Part shown: one piece after another, positions 1-8,442 of the stretch
Position numbering within the stretch: position 1 is the first letter of the stretch
Layout: each line of letters starts with the position of its first letter
Assembly: GCF_020907985.1 (NCBI RefSeq)
Contig: NZ_JAJJPA010000001.1
Coordinates: 248,001-312,000, forward strand
Reading direction: 5' to 3'
DNA: 64,000 bases
Source: Kitasatospora humi
Lineage (GTDB): Bacteria > Actinomycetota > Actinomycetes > Streptomycetales > Streptomycetaceae
Made by a program: the position numbers and the translations under genes
The notes under the pieces: model-generated
The model's database searches: none
What the model saw: only the letters and a program-made list of their open reading frames with translations
What the model was told of the DNA's origin: nothing

Positions 1-274
1 CGACCGGGTGGTGCGCGGCTGCGCCCCGGCGCCCGGCGCCTGGACCACTTTCCGCGGCGAGCGGCTCAAGGTCGCGGGACCGGTCAAGCTGCTCCCCGGG
101 CAGAGTGAGCTGGCGGCCGGCGTGCTGGCGGTCGGCAAGAACAGCGTCCGGGTCGGCACCGGCAGCCACGAGATCGAGCTCGGCGACGTGCAGCCGCAGG
201 GCAAGAAGGCGATGCGGGCGGCCGACTGGGCCCGGGGGGCGCGGATCGAGAGCGGTGAGGAGCTCGGCGGCTGA
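1..274 (+). CDS. fmt: Methionyl-tRNA formyltransferase, C-terminal part (5' end outside window)
   Basis: This is the last roughly 90 residues of Fmt, which formylates initiator Met-tRNA using 10-formyl-THF. The frame is open from base 2. It shows the C-terminal OB-like domain signature ([20 protein letters not shown]) followed by the LLPGQ...[21 protein letters not shown] segment typical of the tRNA-binding domain, and ends with TGA at 272-274. The catalytic N-terminal domain is outside the window. The downstream rsmB start is 54 bp away, the usual actinobacterial fmt-rsmB arrangement, probably one transcript. Confidence 0.93.
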   Translation, partial: DRVVRGCAPAPGAWTTFRGERLKVAGPVKLLPGQSELAAGVLAVGKNSVRVGTGSHEIELGDVQPQGKKAMRAADWARGARIESGEELGG

Positions 275-328
275 TCCGCCGGCCGTACCCTTGATCCGTC
301 AGTCCGCAGCACATTCTCGAGGTCCCCG

Positions 329-1777
329 ATGAGCACCACCCCCGCCAAGCGCCCCACCCCCGCCAAGCGCCCCGCCCGCCCGTACCGCCGCCCGAAGAAG
401 GACCCGGCCCGGATCACCGCCTTCAAGGCCCTGCGCGCCGTCGACGAGCGCGACGCCTACGCCAACCTGGTGCTGCCGCCGCTGCTGCGCGAGGCCGAGA
501 AGGAGGGCATGGACCGGCGCGACGCCGCGCTGGCCACCGAGCTGGTCTACGGCACGCTGCGCCAGCAGGGCAGCTATGACGCGATCATCGCCGCCTGCAT
601 CGACCGGCCGCTGCGTGAGGTCGACCCGCCGGTGCTCGACGTGCTGGCGCTCGGCGCCCACCAGCTGCTCGCCACCCGGATCCCGACCCATGCGGCGGTC
701 TCCGCGACCGTCGAGCTGGCCCGGGCGGTGCTGGGCGACGGGCGGGCCAAGTTCGTCAACGCGGTGCTGCGCCGGATCAGCGCTCAGGACCTGGACGCCT
801 GGATCGCCCAGGTCGCCCCGCCGTACGAGGAGGACGCCGAGGACCACCTCGCCGTGGTCCACTCGCACCCGCGCTGGGTGGTGGCCGCCCTCTGGGACGC
901 GCTCGGCCGCTGGCAGCCGGACGCCGCCGGGCGGACCGCGATCGAGGAACTGCTGCGGGCCGACAACGAGCGCCCCGAGGTCACACTGGTGGCGCGGCCG
1001 GGCCGGATCGGGGTCGAGGAGCTGGCCGAGCAGCTCCAGGTCGGCTCCGCGGGCCGCTGGTCGCCGTACGCGCTGCGGCTCGCCGAGGGCGGCGACCCGG
1101 CCGAGCTGGCGGCGGTGCAGCAGAACCGGGCCGGCGTGCAGGACGAGGGCAGCCAGCTGGTCGCGCTCGCCCTCGCGGCGGCGCCCGTGGCGGGCGGCGA
1201 CCGGCTCTGGCTGGACGCGTGCGCCGGGCCCGGCGGCAAGGCCGCGCTGCTGGGTGCGCTGGCCGCCGAGCGCGGTGCCGCCCTGGTGGCCTCCGAGCGG
1301 CAGCCGCACCGGGCCCGGCTGGTGGCCCGTGCCCTGGACGGCAACCCCGGGCCGTACCAGGTGATCACCGCTGACGGGACCAAGCCCGCCTGGCAGCCCG
1401 GCAGTTTCGACCGGGTGCTGGTCGACGTGCCGTGCTCCGGGCTGGGCGCCCTGCGCCGGCGGCCGGAGGCCCGCTGGCGTCGCCGCCCCGAGGATGTCGC
1501 CGGATTCGGCCCGCTCCAGCGCGAGTTGCTGCGCTCGGCGCTTGCGGCGGTGCGGATCGGCGGCGTGGTCGGCTACGCCACCTGCTCGCCGCACCTGGCG
1601 GAGACGCGCAGCGTGGTGGACGACGTGCTGCGCGGCCGCGACGACGTCGAGTGGATCGATGCCCGGCCGCTGCTGCCGGGCATGCCCGGATTGGGCGAGG
1701 GGCCGGACGTGCAGCTGTGGCCGCACCTGCACGGCACCGACGCGATGTACCTGGCGCTGCTGCGGCGAACCTCCTGA
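329..1777 (+). CDS. rsmB: 16S rRNA (cytosine-C5)-methyltransferase RsmB
   Basis: A 482-residue RsmB/Sun protein expected to methylate C967 (E. coli numbering) of 16S rRNA with SAM. A basic N-terminal tail is followed by a NusB-like RNA-binding domain (about residues 28-170) and a Rossmann methyltransferase domain. Visible motifs are the SAM-binding DACAGPGGK (about 295-303), the motif IV cysteine in VPCSGLG (about 369) and the motif VI nucleophile cysteine in ATCSPH (about 418). Both cysteines of the m5C-RNA methyltransferase mechanism are therefore present. The ATG at 329 has GAGG upstream. In relatives the gene lies in a fmt-rsmB-rpe cluster; here rpe is about 5 kb further on. Confidence 0.95.
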   Translation: MSTTPAKRPTPAKRPARPYRRPKKDPARITAFKALRAVDERDAYANLVLPPLLREAEKEGMDRRDAALATELVYGTLRQQGSYDAIIAACIDRPLREVDPPVLDVLALGAHQLLATRIPTHAAVSATVELARAVLGDGRAKFVNAVLRRISAQDLDAWIAQVAPPYEEDAEDHLAVVHSHPRWVVAALWDALGRWQPDAAGRTAIEELLRADNERPEVTLVARPGRIGVEELAEQLQVGSAGRWSPYALRLAEGGDPAELAAVQQNRAGVQDEGSQLVALALAAAPVAGGDRLWLDACAGPGGKAALLGALAAERGAALVASERQPHRARLVARALDGNPGPYQVITADGTKPAWQPGSFDRVLVDVPCSGLGALRRRPEARWRRRPEDVAGFGPLQRELLRSALAAVRIGGVVGYATCSPHLAETRSVVDDVLRGRDDVEWIDARPLLPGMPGLGEGPDVQLWPHLHGTDAMYLALLRRTS

Positions 1778-1820
1778 CGCTCCGTCAGCCTCCCGGTCAG
1801 GGTGACCCGGGGGGTGCGCG

Positions 1821-2601
1821 ATGGAGGGTCGGCCGGACGCCGCGACGGAGCAGCTGGTGCGCCGGTTCGCGGAACTGCTGGGTGCGGCAGTGCCGTTGAC
1901 GGCGCTGTGGGCGCACGGGTCGCTGGCGCTCGGCGACTACCAGCCCGGGCGCAGCGACTTGGACCTGCTCGCGGTGCTCGAGCGGGCGCCGGACGCCGCC
2001 GAGCGGGACCGGATGCTGGAACTGCACCGGCAGTTGGAGCAGGAGTCGCCGCTGGCGCAGAAGCTGCACTGCTCCTATCTGCTGCCGGACCGGTTGGCCG
2101 ACCCGACGCTGAAGCACCTCACCTGGGCGCACCGGGAGTTCTTCGAGCGGCCGGTGACGCTGGTGACCCGGCGCGAGCTGGAGATCGGGGGCCGGTGCTA
2201 CGTCGGGCCGCCGCGGGGGGGGGGAGTTGCTGCCGCCGGTGGCGGAGGCGGAGCTGTCCCGGTTCATCCGGGCCGACCTCACGGGGTTCTGGCTGCCGGC
2301 CACGGCGCGCCGGGTACGTTGGCTGCGCGACGACTGGGTGGATCTCGGGCTCTTCACGCTGGCCCGGGCGAGTGCGACGCTGCGCGACGGACGTTTGCTG
2401 ACCAAGAGTCAGGCGCTCGAAGTGCTGCCGGAGTTCGGGCTCTCTGCGGAACTGCTGACGGACCTGTGCAGGCGTCGGCACGGGCAGTCGGTGGCGACCG
2501 CGTGGCGCTGGCGCCTGCGGCGGGCGGCGGAGACACGAGGGGTGCTGCGGCGCGGGATCGGGCGGGTGGTTGGGGGTGGTGAGCCGTTGGGCGGCAGGTG
2601 A
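1821..2601 (+). pseudogene. Nucleotidyltransferase (aminoglycoside adenylyltransferase-like), frameshifted at a G10 tract
   Basis: Two adjacent frames together give one protein of about 260 residues. The first (from ATG 1821) carries the nucleotidyltransferase signature HGSLALGDYQPGRSDLDLLAVLE, with GS and DxD. The second (in frame from about 2215 to TGA 2599-2601) carries the helical C-terminal half seen in AadA-type adenylyltransferases (ELSRFIRADL...LFTLARASATLRDG). They join at ten consecutive G at 2215-2224. Removing one G would give a continuous PRGGELLPP reading. The break may be a real mutation, a phase-variable tract or a base-calling error. The substrate is unknown; antibiotic modification is not shown by the sequence. 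Confidence 0.72.
2215..2224 (+). repeat. G10 homopolymer at the frameshift
   Basis: Ten G in a row, the only position where the two halves of the nucleotidyltransferase part company. Nine or twelve G would restore the frame. Confidence 0.95.
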
Positions 2602-2741
2602 GCGGGAGTTGATCCCGGCCGCCTGTGTCGTTCACCTTGCCGGACCGGTCCAGCCGTGCGGTCTTCGCTGCGGAGCAGCACGTCGATCGGAGTGGCGGTT
2701 GACAACGGGCGTTGCGAACTGCCCCGGGTGCGGTTCGGTGG

Positions 2742-3128
2742 TCAGCCGCTGCGCCGGGCGTAGACCTCGATCTCGATCTTCATGCGAGGGTCTGCGAGCC
2801 CGCAGACCATCATCGTCGCGGCCGGCTTCACCTCTCCGAAGGCCTCGCGCAGCACCGGCCAGCAGGGCTCGAAGTCGGCGCGCTGGGGCAGCAGGTAGCG
2901 CACCCGGACCACGTCGCGGAAATCGCATCCGGCCTCGGTCAGGGCTGCGCCGATGTTGCGCAGGCACTGCTCCGCCTGCTCGGTGACGTCCGGGGAGATG
3001 CTCATGGTGGCGTAGTCGAACCCGGTGGTCCCGGAGACGTGCACCCAGTCGCCGTCAACCACGGCACGGGCGTAGCCGATCTGCTCCTCGAAGGCGGAAC
3101 CGCTGAGAATGGCGCGTCGCTCGCTCAT
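2742..3128 (-). CDS. RidA family protein (Rid/YjgF/UK114)
   Basis: A 128-residue protein of the Rid superfamily. RidA members hydrolyse reactive enamines/imines released by PLP enzymes; other subgroups have unknown substrates. Seen: FEEQIGYARAVVDGDWVHVSGTTGFD near the start, the helix EQAEQCLRNIGAALTEAGCDFRDVVRVRYLL, and the C-terminal MKIEIEVYARR. The start was placed at ATG 3126-3128 because the family begins there; longer frames would add a Met/Ser/Arg-rich repeat translated from a degenerate repeat. No clear Shine-Dalgarno is visible. The catalytic-type arginine of canonical RidA is not evident in the usual context, so deaminase activity is uncertain. Confidence 0.85.
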   Translation of the reverse strand: MSERRAILSGSAFEEQIGYARAVVDGDWVHVSGTTGFDYATMSISPDVTEQAEQCLRNIGAALTEAGCDFRDVVRVRYLLPQRADFEPCWPVLREAFGEVKPAATMMVCGLADPRMKIEIEVYARRSG

Positions 3129-3167
3129 GATCGTGACGTTAGAGCAGGGGTGGGTCGCAGTCCAGTT

Positions 3168-3232
3168 GCTCATGCGGCCCGTGTGGCTCATGCGGCTCGC
3201 GCGAGTCGTGCGGCTCATGCGGCTCACGGCGT
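3168..3232. repeat. Degenerate CTCATGCGGC repeats
   Basis: Four imperfect copies of a CTCATGCGGC-like decamer lie directly upstream of the RidA gene. They are non-coding on present evidence. Confidence 0.6.
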
Positions 3233-3261
3233 CGCACGCGCATGAGTCGCTTCCGTGGCGG

Positions 3262-3515
3262 TCATTCCGGGAACAGCACGGTGAGCAGTCGGTCCAGATA
3301 GCGTTCGAACGAGACTTCGGGGTCTGCCGGTTGGCCGCCCGAGCTCAGTGCCGCCGCCAGGTTGGGGTACTCCCCGCCGCCCGCCACCCGGCTGAGGTAG
3401 CCGGCCAGTTCGAGCTGCCACTGCTGCGGGCTGGTGGCGGCGGCCGTCGCGGCGCGCTCCCAGTCGGCGAACTGGCAGACCGACCCGTTGAGCATGGCCA
3501 GCGCCTCCAACTTGG
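3262..3515 (-). pseudogene. TetR family regulator, C-terminal remnant
   Basis: About 84 residues read leftwards: KLEALAMLNGSVCQFADWE, then WQLELAGYLSRVAGGGEYPNLAAAL, ending SFERYLDRLLTVLFPE and TGA (complement of 3262-3264). This matches the ligand-binding C-terminus of TetR regulators that sit divergently beside DrrAB-type exporters. The DNA-binding N-terminus is absent: at about 3513-3518 the sequence switches to the opposite-strand ABC fragment. It cannot be a working repressor. Confidence 0.75.
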
Positions 3516-3767
3516 ATGCTGGTCGAGGTGGTCTCCCGCCCCGGCGTCGAGGTCTCCTTGCCCACCATCGTACGGGAGCTGGACGCCGCCGGCGTCGCGG
3601 CCCGCGATGTCGCGCTGCGCACACCCACCCTGGACGACGTGTTCCTGGCGCTCACCGGCACTGGCGGCACCACCAGCGGGACCAGCGGCAGCAGCAGCGG
3701 CGAAGCCCCCGAAGGCACCACCGGCAGCGCCGCGACGAGTGACACCGCGACGGAGGTGGCGGCCTGA
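3516..3767 (+). pseudogene. DrrA-type ABC transporter ATPase, C-terminal remnant
   Basis: About 83 residues with the end typical of drug-exporter ATPases: IVRELDAAGVAARDVALRTPTLDDVFLALTG followed by a Gly/Ser/Thr-rich tail and TGA 3765-3767. The Walker A, signature and Walker B motifs are all missing, so it is a fragment. It meets the TetR fragment head to head. This implies a deletion that removed both N-termini and the divergent promoter between them. Confidence 0.75.
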
Positions 3768-3913
3768 TCCGTGAGCAGTTCGGCAACCCCGGCGGCCCGG
3801 CCACCGGTTGGCCGCTGCACCATCCGCTGGTGGCTTGCCTGGGCTGGGCCGTGCTGCTGCTGGTGATCTGCTCGCCACTGGCCGTCCGGGCCTACGACCG
3901 GCACGGCCGCTGA
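3764..3913 (+). pseudogene. DrrB-type ABC-2 permease, C-terminal remnant
   Basis: The frame ending at TGA 3911-3913 reads LIREQFGNPGGPATGWPLHH, then PLVACLGWAVLLLVICSPLAV and RAYDRHGR. That is the last loop, last membrane helix and tail of DrrB-like permeases. No upstream permease sequence exists. The GTG at 3771, 3 nt after the ATPase stop and opening a different frame (VSSSATPAARP), could be the original permease start. If so, a second deletion joined start and tail. Confidence 0.65.
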
Positions 3914-3994
3914 GCGCTGACGGCCCCTCACGTGCGGTGGCGGCGACGCGCAAGCCCCCTGGACAAAGCGACCGGTGCGGCCGAGGCTGGGATC

Positions 3995-4966
3995 ATGGAA
4001 TACACCAGCCTCGGCCGAACCGGCCTCAGCGTCTCCCGACTCTGCCTCGGCACCATGAACTTCGGCCCGCAGACCGAGGAGGCCGACGCCCACCAGATCA
4101 TGGACACCGCCCATGAGCTGGGCATCAACTTCTTCGACACCGCCAACGTCTACGGCTGGGTCCAGGGCGAGGGCGTCACCGAGAACATCATCGGCCGCTG
4201 GTTCGCCAAGGGCGGTGGCCGGCGCGACAAGACCGTGCTCGCCACCAAGCTCTACGGCCCCATGGGCGACTGGCCCAACCATCGCGGCGTCAACGCGCTG
4301 AGCATCCGCCGCGAGGTGGAGGGCAGTCTGCGCCGGCTGCAGACCGACTACATCGACGTCTACCAGATGCACCACGTCGACCGGCGCACTCCCTGGGAGG
4401 AGATCTGGCAGGCGATGGAGACCCTGGTCGCCCAGGGCAAGATCCTTTATGTGGGCTCCAGCAACTTCGCGGGCTGGCACCTCGCCCGCGCCCAGGAGGC
4501 CGCGCGGGCCCGGAACTTCCTCGGCCTGGTCAGCGAGCAGTCGCACTACAACCTGCTGCAGCGTGCGGTGGAGCTGGAGGTGGCGCCGGCCGCCGAGCAC
4601 TACGGCATCGGCCTGATCCCGTGGTCCCCACTCGGCGGCGGCCTGCTCGGCGGCGTACTGGGCAAGGAGCGCGAGGGCAAGCGCCGGCAGGGCGAACGTG
4701 CGGTGCAGCTGCTGGAGAAGCACCGCGACCAGATCCAGGCGTACGAGGACCTCGCCGCAGAGCTCGGCCGGCAGCCCGCCGATGTCGCGCTCGCCTGGTT
4801 GCTCAGCCGTCCGGCCGTGACCGCCCCGATCATCGGCCCGCGCACCATCGAGCAGTTGAACGCAGCGCCGGCCGCCCTCGACCTGACGCTGGACCAGAAG
4901 GCCCTGGACCGGCTGGACGAGATCTTCCCCGGGCACAAGACCGCGCCGGAGGACTACGCCTGGTGA
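3995..4966 (+). CDS. Aldo/keto reductase
   Basis: A 323-residue NADPH-dependent aldo/keto reductase (TIM barrel) acting on carbonyl substrates in the cytoplasm. Seen: start MEYTSLGRTGLSVSRLCLGTM; catalytic Asp and Tyr in FFDTANVYG (about 46-54); catalytic Lys in LATKLYGP (about 82); His in QMHHVD (about 126); the NADP-site SEQSHYNLLQR and IPWSPLGGGLLGG; and the C-terminal AWLLSRPAVTAPIIGPRT. The start was set at ATG 3995 because the family begins there. It converges on the SDR gene at 5124. The substrate is unknown. Confidence 0.9.
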   Translation: MEYTSLGRTGLSVSRLCLGTMNFGPQTEEADAHQIMDTAHELGINFFDTANVYGWVQGEGVTENIIGRWFAKGGGRRDKTVLATKLYGPMGDWPNHRGVNALSIRREVEGSLRRLQTDYIDVYQMHHVDRRTPWEEIWQAMETLVAQGKILYVGSSNFAGWHLARAQEAARARNFLGLVSEQSHYNLLQRAVELEVAPAAEHYGIGLIPWSPLGGGLLGGVLGKEREGKRRQGERAVQLLEKHRDQIQAYEDLAAELGRQPADVALAWLLSRPAVTAPIIGPRTIEQLNAAPAALDLTLDQKALDRLDEIFPGHKTAPEDYAW

Positions 4967-5036
4967 GTCGGGACCCGGGGCCCGGGGCCCGGCCGCTCGG
5001 TTCGACTGGGCCCCGGCCGTTGCCTTGGTCGTTGGC

Positions 5037-5092
5037 CCGGTGCCCGGTGCCCGGTGCCCGGTGCCCGGTGCCCCGTGCCCGGTGCCCGGTGC
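5037..5092. repeat. Heptameric tandem repeat (CCGGTGC)n
   Basis: Eight head-to-tail copies of CCGGTGC (one is CCCGTGC) between the convergent aldo/keto reductase and SDR genes. No gene spans them on present evidence. Confidence 0.95.
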
Positions 5093-5123
5093 TTGTGGGC
5101 GTCGGCCGTTGCCCGGGGTCGGG

Positions 5124-5948
5124 TCAGCCGAGTGCTTCGGCGACCAACTCCGCAGAGAGCGCCCGCAACTGCACGCGCGCCTGGGGATCGTAGGCCTGGG
5201 CGTGGGCGCGAGCCGGCTGGGTGCCGTTGAAATAGCCACCGCTGGTCGCGCCCGCTTCGCCGGTGATCAGGCCCATGGCCGCGTCGACCCCCTCGTCGAC
5301 CGTGCTCCACGGCTCCACGCCGGCGTCGCGGACCATGGTGGTGGCCATGTAGGTGGCCGGATGAAGGGCGTTGACGGTGACCGCGGAACCCTCGGCGGCC
5401 AGCCGCTCGGCCAGGTCGAAGGTGAAGAGGACCTGGGCCAGTTTGCTGCGGCAGTAGGCAGTGCCACCGTTGTAGTCACGGGTGATGTGCGGGTCGGCGA
5501 AGTCGATCGGGGCCTGGCCCGCCGACGACACGTTGACGATCCTTCCCGCGGGTGCCTCATTGAGCCGGCCCAGCAGCCGGTTCGTCAGGTGATAGCCCGC
5601 CAGGTAGTTGACGGCGAAGCGCAACTCGTATCCGTCGAGGCTGAGTTGGCGCTCTGCCCCGGGCGCTCCGCTGCCCACGCCCGCATTGTTGACCAGCACG
5701 TCCAGCCGGTCGAAGTCACGGAGCACGGAGTCGGCGAGCCGGTCGACCTGGCGCAGCTCGCCGAGGTCGGCCAGTCGGACCTCGGCGGCGCCGCCCTGAG
5801 CGCGCACCCGGGCGGCGACCTCGGCGGCCCGTTGCGCGGAACGGCCGTGCAGGATCAGCAGGGTGCCCGGCGCGGCCAGGCGCAGGGCCAGGCCGCGGCC
5901 CAGCCCGTCGGTGGCGCCGGTGATCAGGATGGTGCGGGGGGATGGCAT
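5124..5948 (-). CDS. Short-chain dehydrogenase/reductase
   Basis: A 274-residue classical SDR. Seen: cofactor motif TGATDGLG (residues 10-17), NNAG (87-90), catalytic Ser in NVSSAG (about 141-142) and Tyr165-x3-Lys169 in AYCRSK. The C-terminal GYFNGTQPARAHAQAYDP resembles retinol-dehydrogenase/protochlorophyllide-reductase-like SDRs of actinomycetes. ATG at 5946-5948 has GGGAG upstream. It is divergent from the methyltransferase at 6033 with 84 bp between. The substrate is unknown. Confidence 0.9.
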   Translation of the reverse strand: MPSPRTILITGATDGLGRGLALRLAAPGTLLILHGRSAQRAAEVAARVRAQGGAAEVRLADLGELRQVDRLADSVLRDFDRLDVLVNNAGVGSGAPGAERQLSLDGYELRFAVNYLAGYHLTNRLLGRLNEAPAGRIVNVSSAGQAPIDFADPHITRDYNGGTAYCRSKLAQVLFTFDLAERLAAEGSAVTVNALHPATYMATTMVRDAGVEPWSTVDEGVDAAMGLITGEAGATSGGYFNGTQPARAHAQAYDPQARVQLRALSAELVAEALG

Positions 5949-6032
5949 CGTCTCGGCTCCCGGAAAGCGCGCAGATAGTTTCAAGGCAGTATGTATCGTA
6001 AGTCCGCAGCCAACGAGCGCAAGGGAATTTCC

Positions 6033-6803
6033 ATGGATGTCGCGCACTCCGATCCGCGACTGGTCGCCGCCTATGAGCGTGGCAACGACCTGCCCGCCGC
6101 CTCGCTGCGAGCGTGGGCAGAGCTGATCTCCAGCCAACTCACCGAAGTCCGACGCCTGCTGGAAGTGGGCGCCGGCACCGGCATCTTCTGTGCCGCGCTG
6201 GCCGAGCAGATGCCGCAGGCCGAGATCGTCGGCGTCGACCCCAGCGAACTGATGCTCGCCGAGGCCGCCCGGCACCACGCCCACCCCCGGGTCCGCTACC
6301 GGCCGGGCGCCGCCGACGCCCTGCCGCTGACCGACGGCAGCTGCGACGCCGCGCTGCTCTCCCGCGTGGTGCACCACCTGCCCGACCGGGTCGCCGCCGC
6401 CCGCGAGCTGGCCCGGGTGCTGCGCCCAGGCGGCCGCCTGGTGATCCGCACCACCGTGCGCGAACGACTCGACTCCCCGGTCTACCGCTACTGGCCCGAA
6501 CTGCTCGCCCATGACGCCCGGCGTTTCCCCGCCGAGGCCGAGCTCCTCGCCGACTTCACCGGCGACGGCCGGTTCGAGGTCACCAGGGTGTTCTCGTTCG
6601 CCCAGCCGATCGCCCGTGACCTGGCCGAGCTGCGTGACCGGTACGCGCTGCGTGCCGAGTCCAAGTTCGGCGCGCTGAGCGAGGCCGAGTTCGCGGCCGG
6701 CCTGGCGCGCCTGGACGGCGAAGTCCCGGTGGGCGCCGCTCATGGAGAAGTGCTCGAACGATATGACGTTGTGGTGCTGGAACGGGCCGCCGGACCGGCC
6801 TGA
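6033..6803 (+). CDS. Class I SAM-dependent methyltransferase
   Basis: A 256-residue methyltransferase of the Methyltransf_11 type. Seen: SAM-binding [15 protein letters not shown] (about 42-56), the acidic residue in [12 protein letters not shown], the [22 protein letters not shown] segment and the post-motif [15 protein letters not shown] 6033 was chosen over the upstream in-frame ATG 5991 because AAGGGAA lies 5 nt before it. It is divergent from the SDR, so the two may share control. The substrate is unknown. Confidence 0.88.
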   Translation: MDVAHSDPRLVAAYERGNDLPAASLRAWAELISSQLTEVRRLLEVGAGTGIFCAALAEQMPQAEIVGVDPSELMLAEAARHHAHPRVRYRPGAADALPLTDGSCDAALLSRVVHHLPDRVAAARELARVLRPGGRLVIRTTVRERLDSPVYRYWPELLAHDARRFPAEAELLADFTGDGRFEVTRVFSFAQPIARDLAELRDRYALRAESKFGALSEAEFAAGLARLDGEVPVGAAHGEVLERYDVVVLERAAGPA

Positions 6804-6925
6804 CCGGACCCGTTCGCAGCCGGCTACCCGGTTCGGGAGATGATGGGACCGGGCCGGTCGACACGGCCGGCCCGGTCGCCGACACAACGCCGACACCGTG
6901 CAGACATCGTGAGGTTCCAACCGCC

Positions 6926-7609
6926 ATGGCCCAGATCAACCCCAGCATCCTGTCCGCGGACTTCGCCCGCCTCGCCCAGGAGGCCGAGGCGGTACGGGGT
7001 GCTGACTGGCTGCACGTCGATGTCATGGACAACCACTTCGTTCCCAACCTCACCCTGGGCGTCCCGGTGGTCGAGTCGCTGGCCCGCGCCACCGACACCC
7101 CGCTGGACTGCCACCTGATGATCGAGCAGCCCGACCGCTGGGCCCCGCAGTACGTGGAGGCCGGCGCCGGCTCGGTCACCTTCCACGTCGAAGCCGCCGC
7201 CGCCCCCGTCCGGCTGGCCCGCGAGATCCGCGCCAAGGGCGCCCGCGCCTCGATGGCGCTCAAGCCCGCCACGCCCATCGAGCCCTACGAGGACCTGCTC
7301 CCCGAGCTCGACATGCTGCTGATCATGACCGTGGAGCCCGGCTTCGGCGGCCAGGCCTTCCTCGACATCATGCTGCCCAAGATCCGCCGCACCAGGGAGC
7401 TGATCAGCAAGCACGGCCTCAGCCTCTGGCTTCAGGTCGACGGCGGCGTCTCGGCCGGCACCATCGAGCAGTGCGCCGAGGCCGGTGCGGACGTCTTCGT
7501 CGCCGGCTCCGCCGTCTACGGTGCCGCCGACCCGGCCGCGGCCGTCCGCGCCCTGCGGGCCCAGGCCGAGGCGGCCACCGCGACGGCGCCCTGGGCCTGC
7601 GCGCACTGA
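6926..7609 (+). CDS. rpe: Ribulose-phosphate 3-epimerase
   Basis: A 227-residue TIM-barrel enzyme interconverting ribulose-5-phosphate and xylulose-5-phosphate in the pentose phosphate pathway. Family motifs are complete: [10 protein letters not shown], the metal ligands in [12 protein letters not shown], the HLMI segment, the phosphate-gripping TVEPGFGGQ (about 134-142), QVDGGV and the second phosphate loop VAGSAVYG. The start is ATG 6926 with GTGAGG upstream. It normally follows rsmB closely in streptomycetes. Confidence 0.96.
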   Translation: MAQINPSILSADFARLAQEAEAVRGADWLHVDVMDNHFVPNLTLGVPVVESLARATDTPLDCHLMIEQPDRWAPQYVEAGAGSVTFHVEAAAAPVRLAREIRAKGARASMALKPATPIEPYEDLLPELDMLLIMTVEPGFGGQAFLDIMLPKIRRTRELISKHGLSLWLQVDGGVSAGTIEQCAEAGADVFVAGSAVYGAADPAAAVRALRAQAEAATATAPWACAH

Positions 7610-7685
7610 CCATTCGCTCCGCCGCCGACTCGGCTGATCGGCCGTCAGCCGGCGACCGCGGTGCGGTGAGCAACCTCGACGCCGA

Positions 7686-7709
7686 GCCGCCGCCACCCGG
7701 TGCGGCGGC
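7686..7709. terminator. Bidirectional hairpin between rpe and flavin reductase
   Basis: An 8-bp perfect GC stem (7686-7693 with 7702-7709) and an 8-nt loop, lying between two convergent genes. Confidence 0.55.
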
Positions 7710-7733
7710 GACGGGAGCGCGGTCCTGGCTCCG

Positions 7734-8375
7734 TCAGGCTGTCTGGGAGCGGAAGCTGTGGCCGAGTTCGGGGCCGAGTCCGTAGTAGTGGCGAAAGTTG
7801 TAGATCAGCGGGCTCCACGCGGCTGGGTCGATGTGCTGGGTACCGGAAACGATGATCCGGGGATCCGCGTGCACCTTGAGCACACGGGCTTCGACGATGA
7901 CGAACTCTCCGGAGGAATCGGGTTGGGCCCGGGCGACGCGGGCTTCCAACTGCATCGGGCATTCGGCGACGCGGGGCGGTCGGACCAGCTCGGAGGGCTG
8001 AGGTCGCAAACCGGCGGCAGCGAACTTGTCCGGCTCGAAACGGAAGGAACCGCGCTTGCCCACCGGTACCGGGGTGCGCCCGGTCAGCGGCGCCAATCGC
8101 TCCACCGCCGGCCACTGCGCGGACCCGGGGAGGTTGACCACCAGATCACGGCGGCTGCGGAGATTGTGCGCGGTCTGTCCCTCGGCGCCGAGACCGAGGA
8201 CGATCACGTGGCCCAGTGCCCACGCTGAGGACATCGGGGCAAGGTTGAAGGAGCCGTTCTCGTTCTCCGTGGAGAGCAGCACGACCGGCGTGCCGAAGTA
8301 CAGGATGCTCGGCGTGACGGTCACGTGCTCGGACGGCAGGTCGGTGGGCACGCTGCTGGACGTCGCGGTGTTCAT
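7734..8375 (-). CDS. Flavin reductase family protein
   Basis: A 213-residue protein of the flavin-reductase-like FMN-binding split-barrel family. Seen: the early SILYFGTPVVLLSTENENGS, FNLAPMSSAWALGH, GLGAEGQTAHNL, DLVVNLPGSAQWPAVERLAPLTG, PPRVAECPMQLEARV and the end NFRHYYGLG. Such proteins reduce flavin with NAD(P)H or bind FMN for other reductions. ATG 8373-8375 was chosen because the family starts shortly afterwards. No Shine-Dalgarno is visible, so a leaderless start is possible. It is divergent from an ArsR-type regulator 67 bp away, which probably controls it. Confidence 0.88.
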   Translation of the reverse strand: MNTATSSSVPTDLPSEHVTVTPSILYFGTPVVLLSTENENGSFNLAPMSSAWALGHVIVLGLGAEGQTAHNLRSRRDLVVNLPGSAQWPAVERLAPLTGRTPVPVGKRGSFRFEPDKFAAAGLRPQPSELVRPPRVAECPMQLEARVARAQPDSSGEFVIVEARVLKVHADPRIIVSGTQHIDPAAWSPLIYNFRHYYGLGPELGHSFRSQTA

Positions 8376-8442
8376 GGGGCCGACCGTAGAGCGGGGACGC
8401 TTCGACGGGGGCCGAAGGATCGCGGGAAGACAATGGACGGCG

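Noticed and set aside
299-1732. Long open frame antisense to rsmB (and similar ones opposite most genes)
   Set aside because: High-GC coding DNA leaves the antisense and alternative frames open; the composition is His/Arg/Gly-rich and no domain is recognisable.
5037-5092. Heptamer array as a CRISPR or attachment site
   Set aside because: The units are contiguous with no spacers, and no integrase, tRNA or cas gene is nearby.
4967-5978. Rightward frame across the repeat and antisense to the SDR
   Set aside because: Opposite a well-supported SDR; residues are repeat-derived and low-complexity.
6829-6840. CCGGGTAGCC on the minus strand as another sigma-B-type promoter
   Set aside because: No leftward gene starts downstream; it would read into the 3' end of the methyltransferase.
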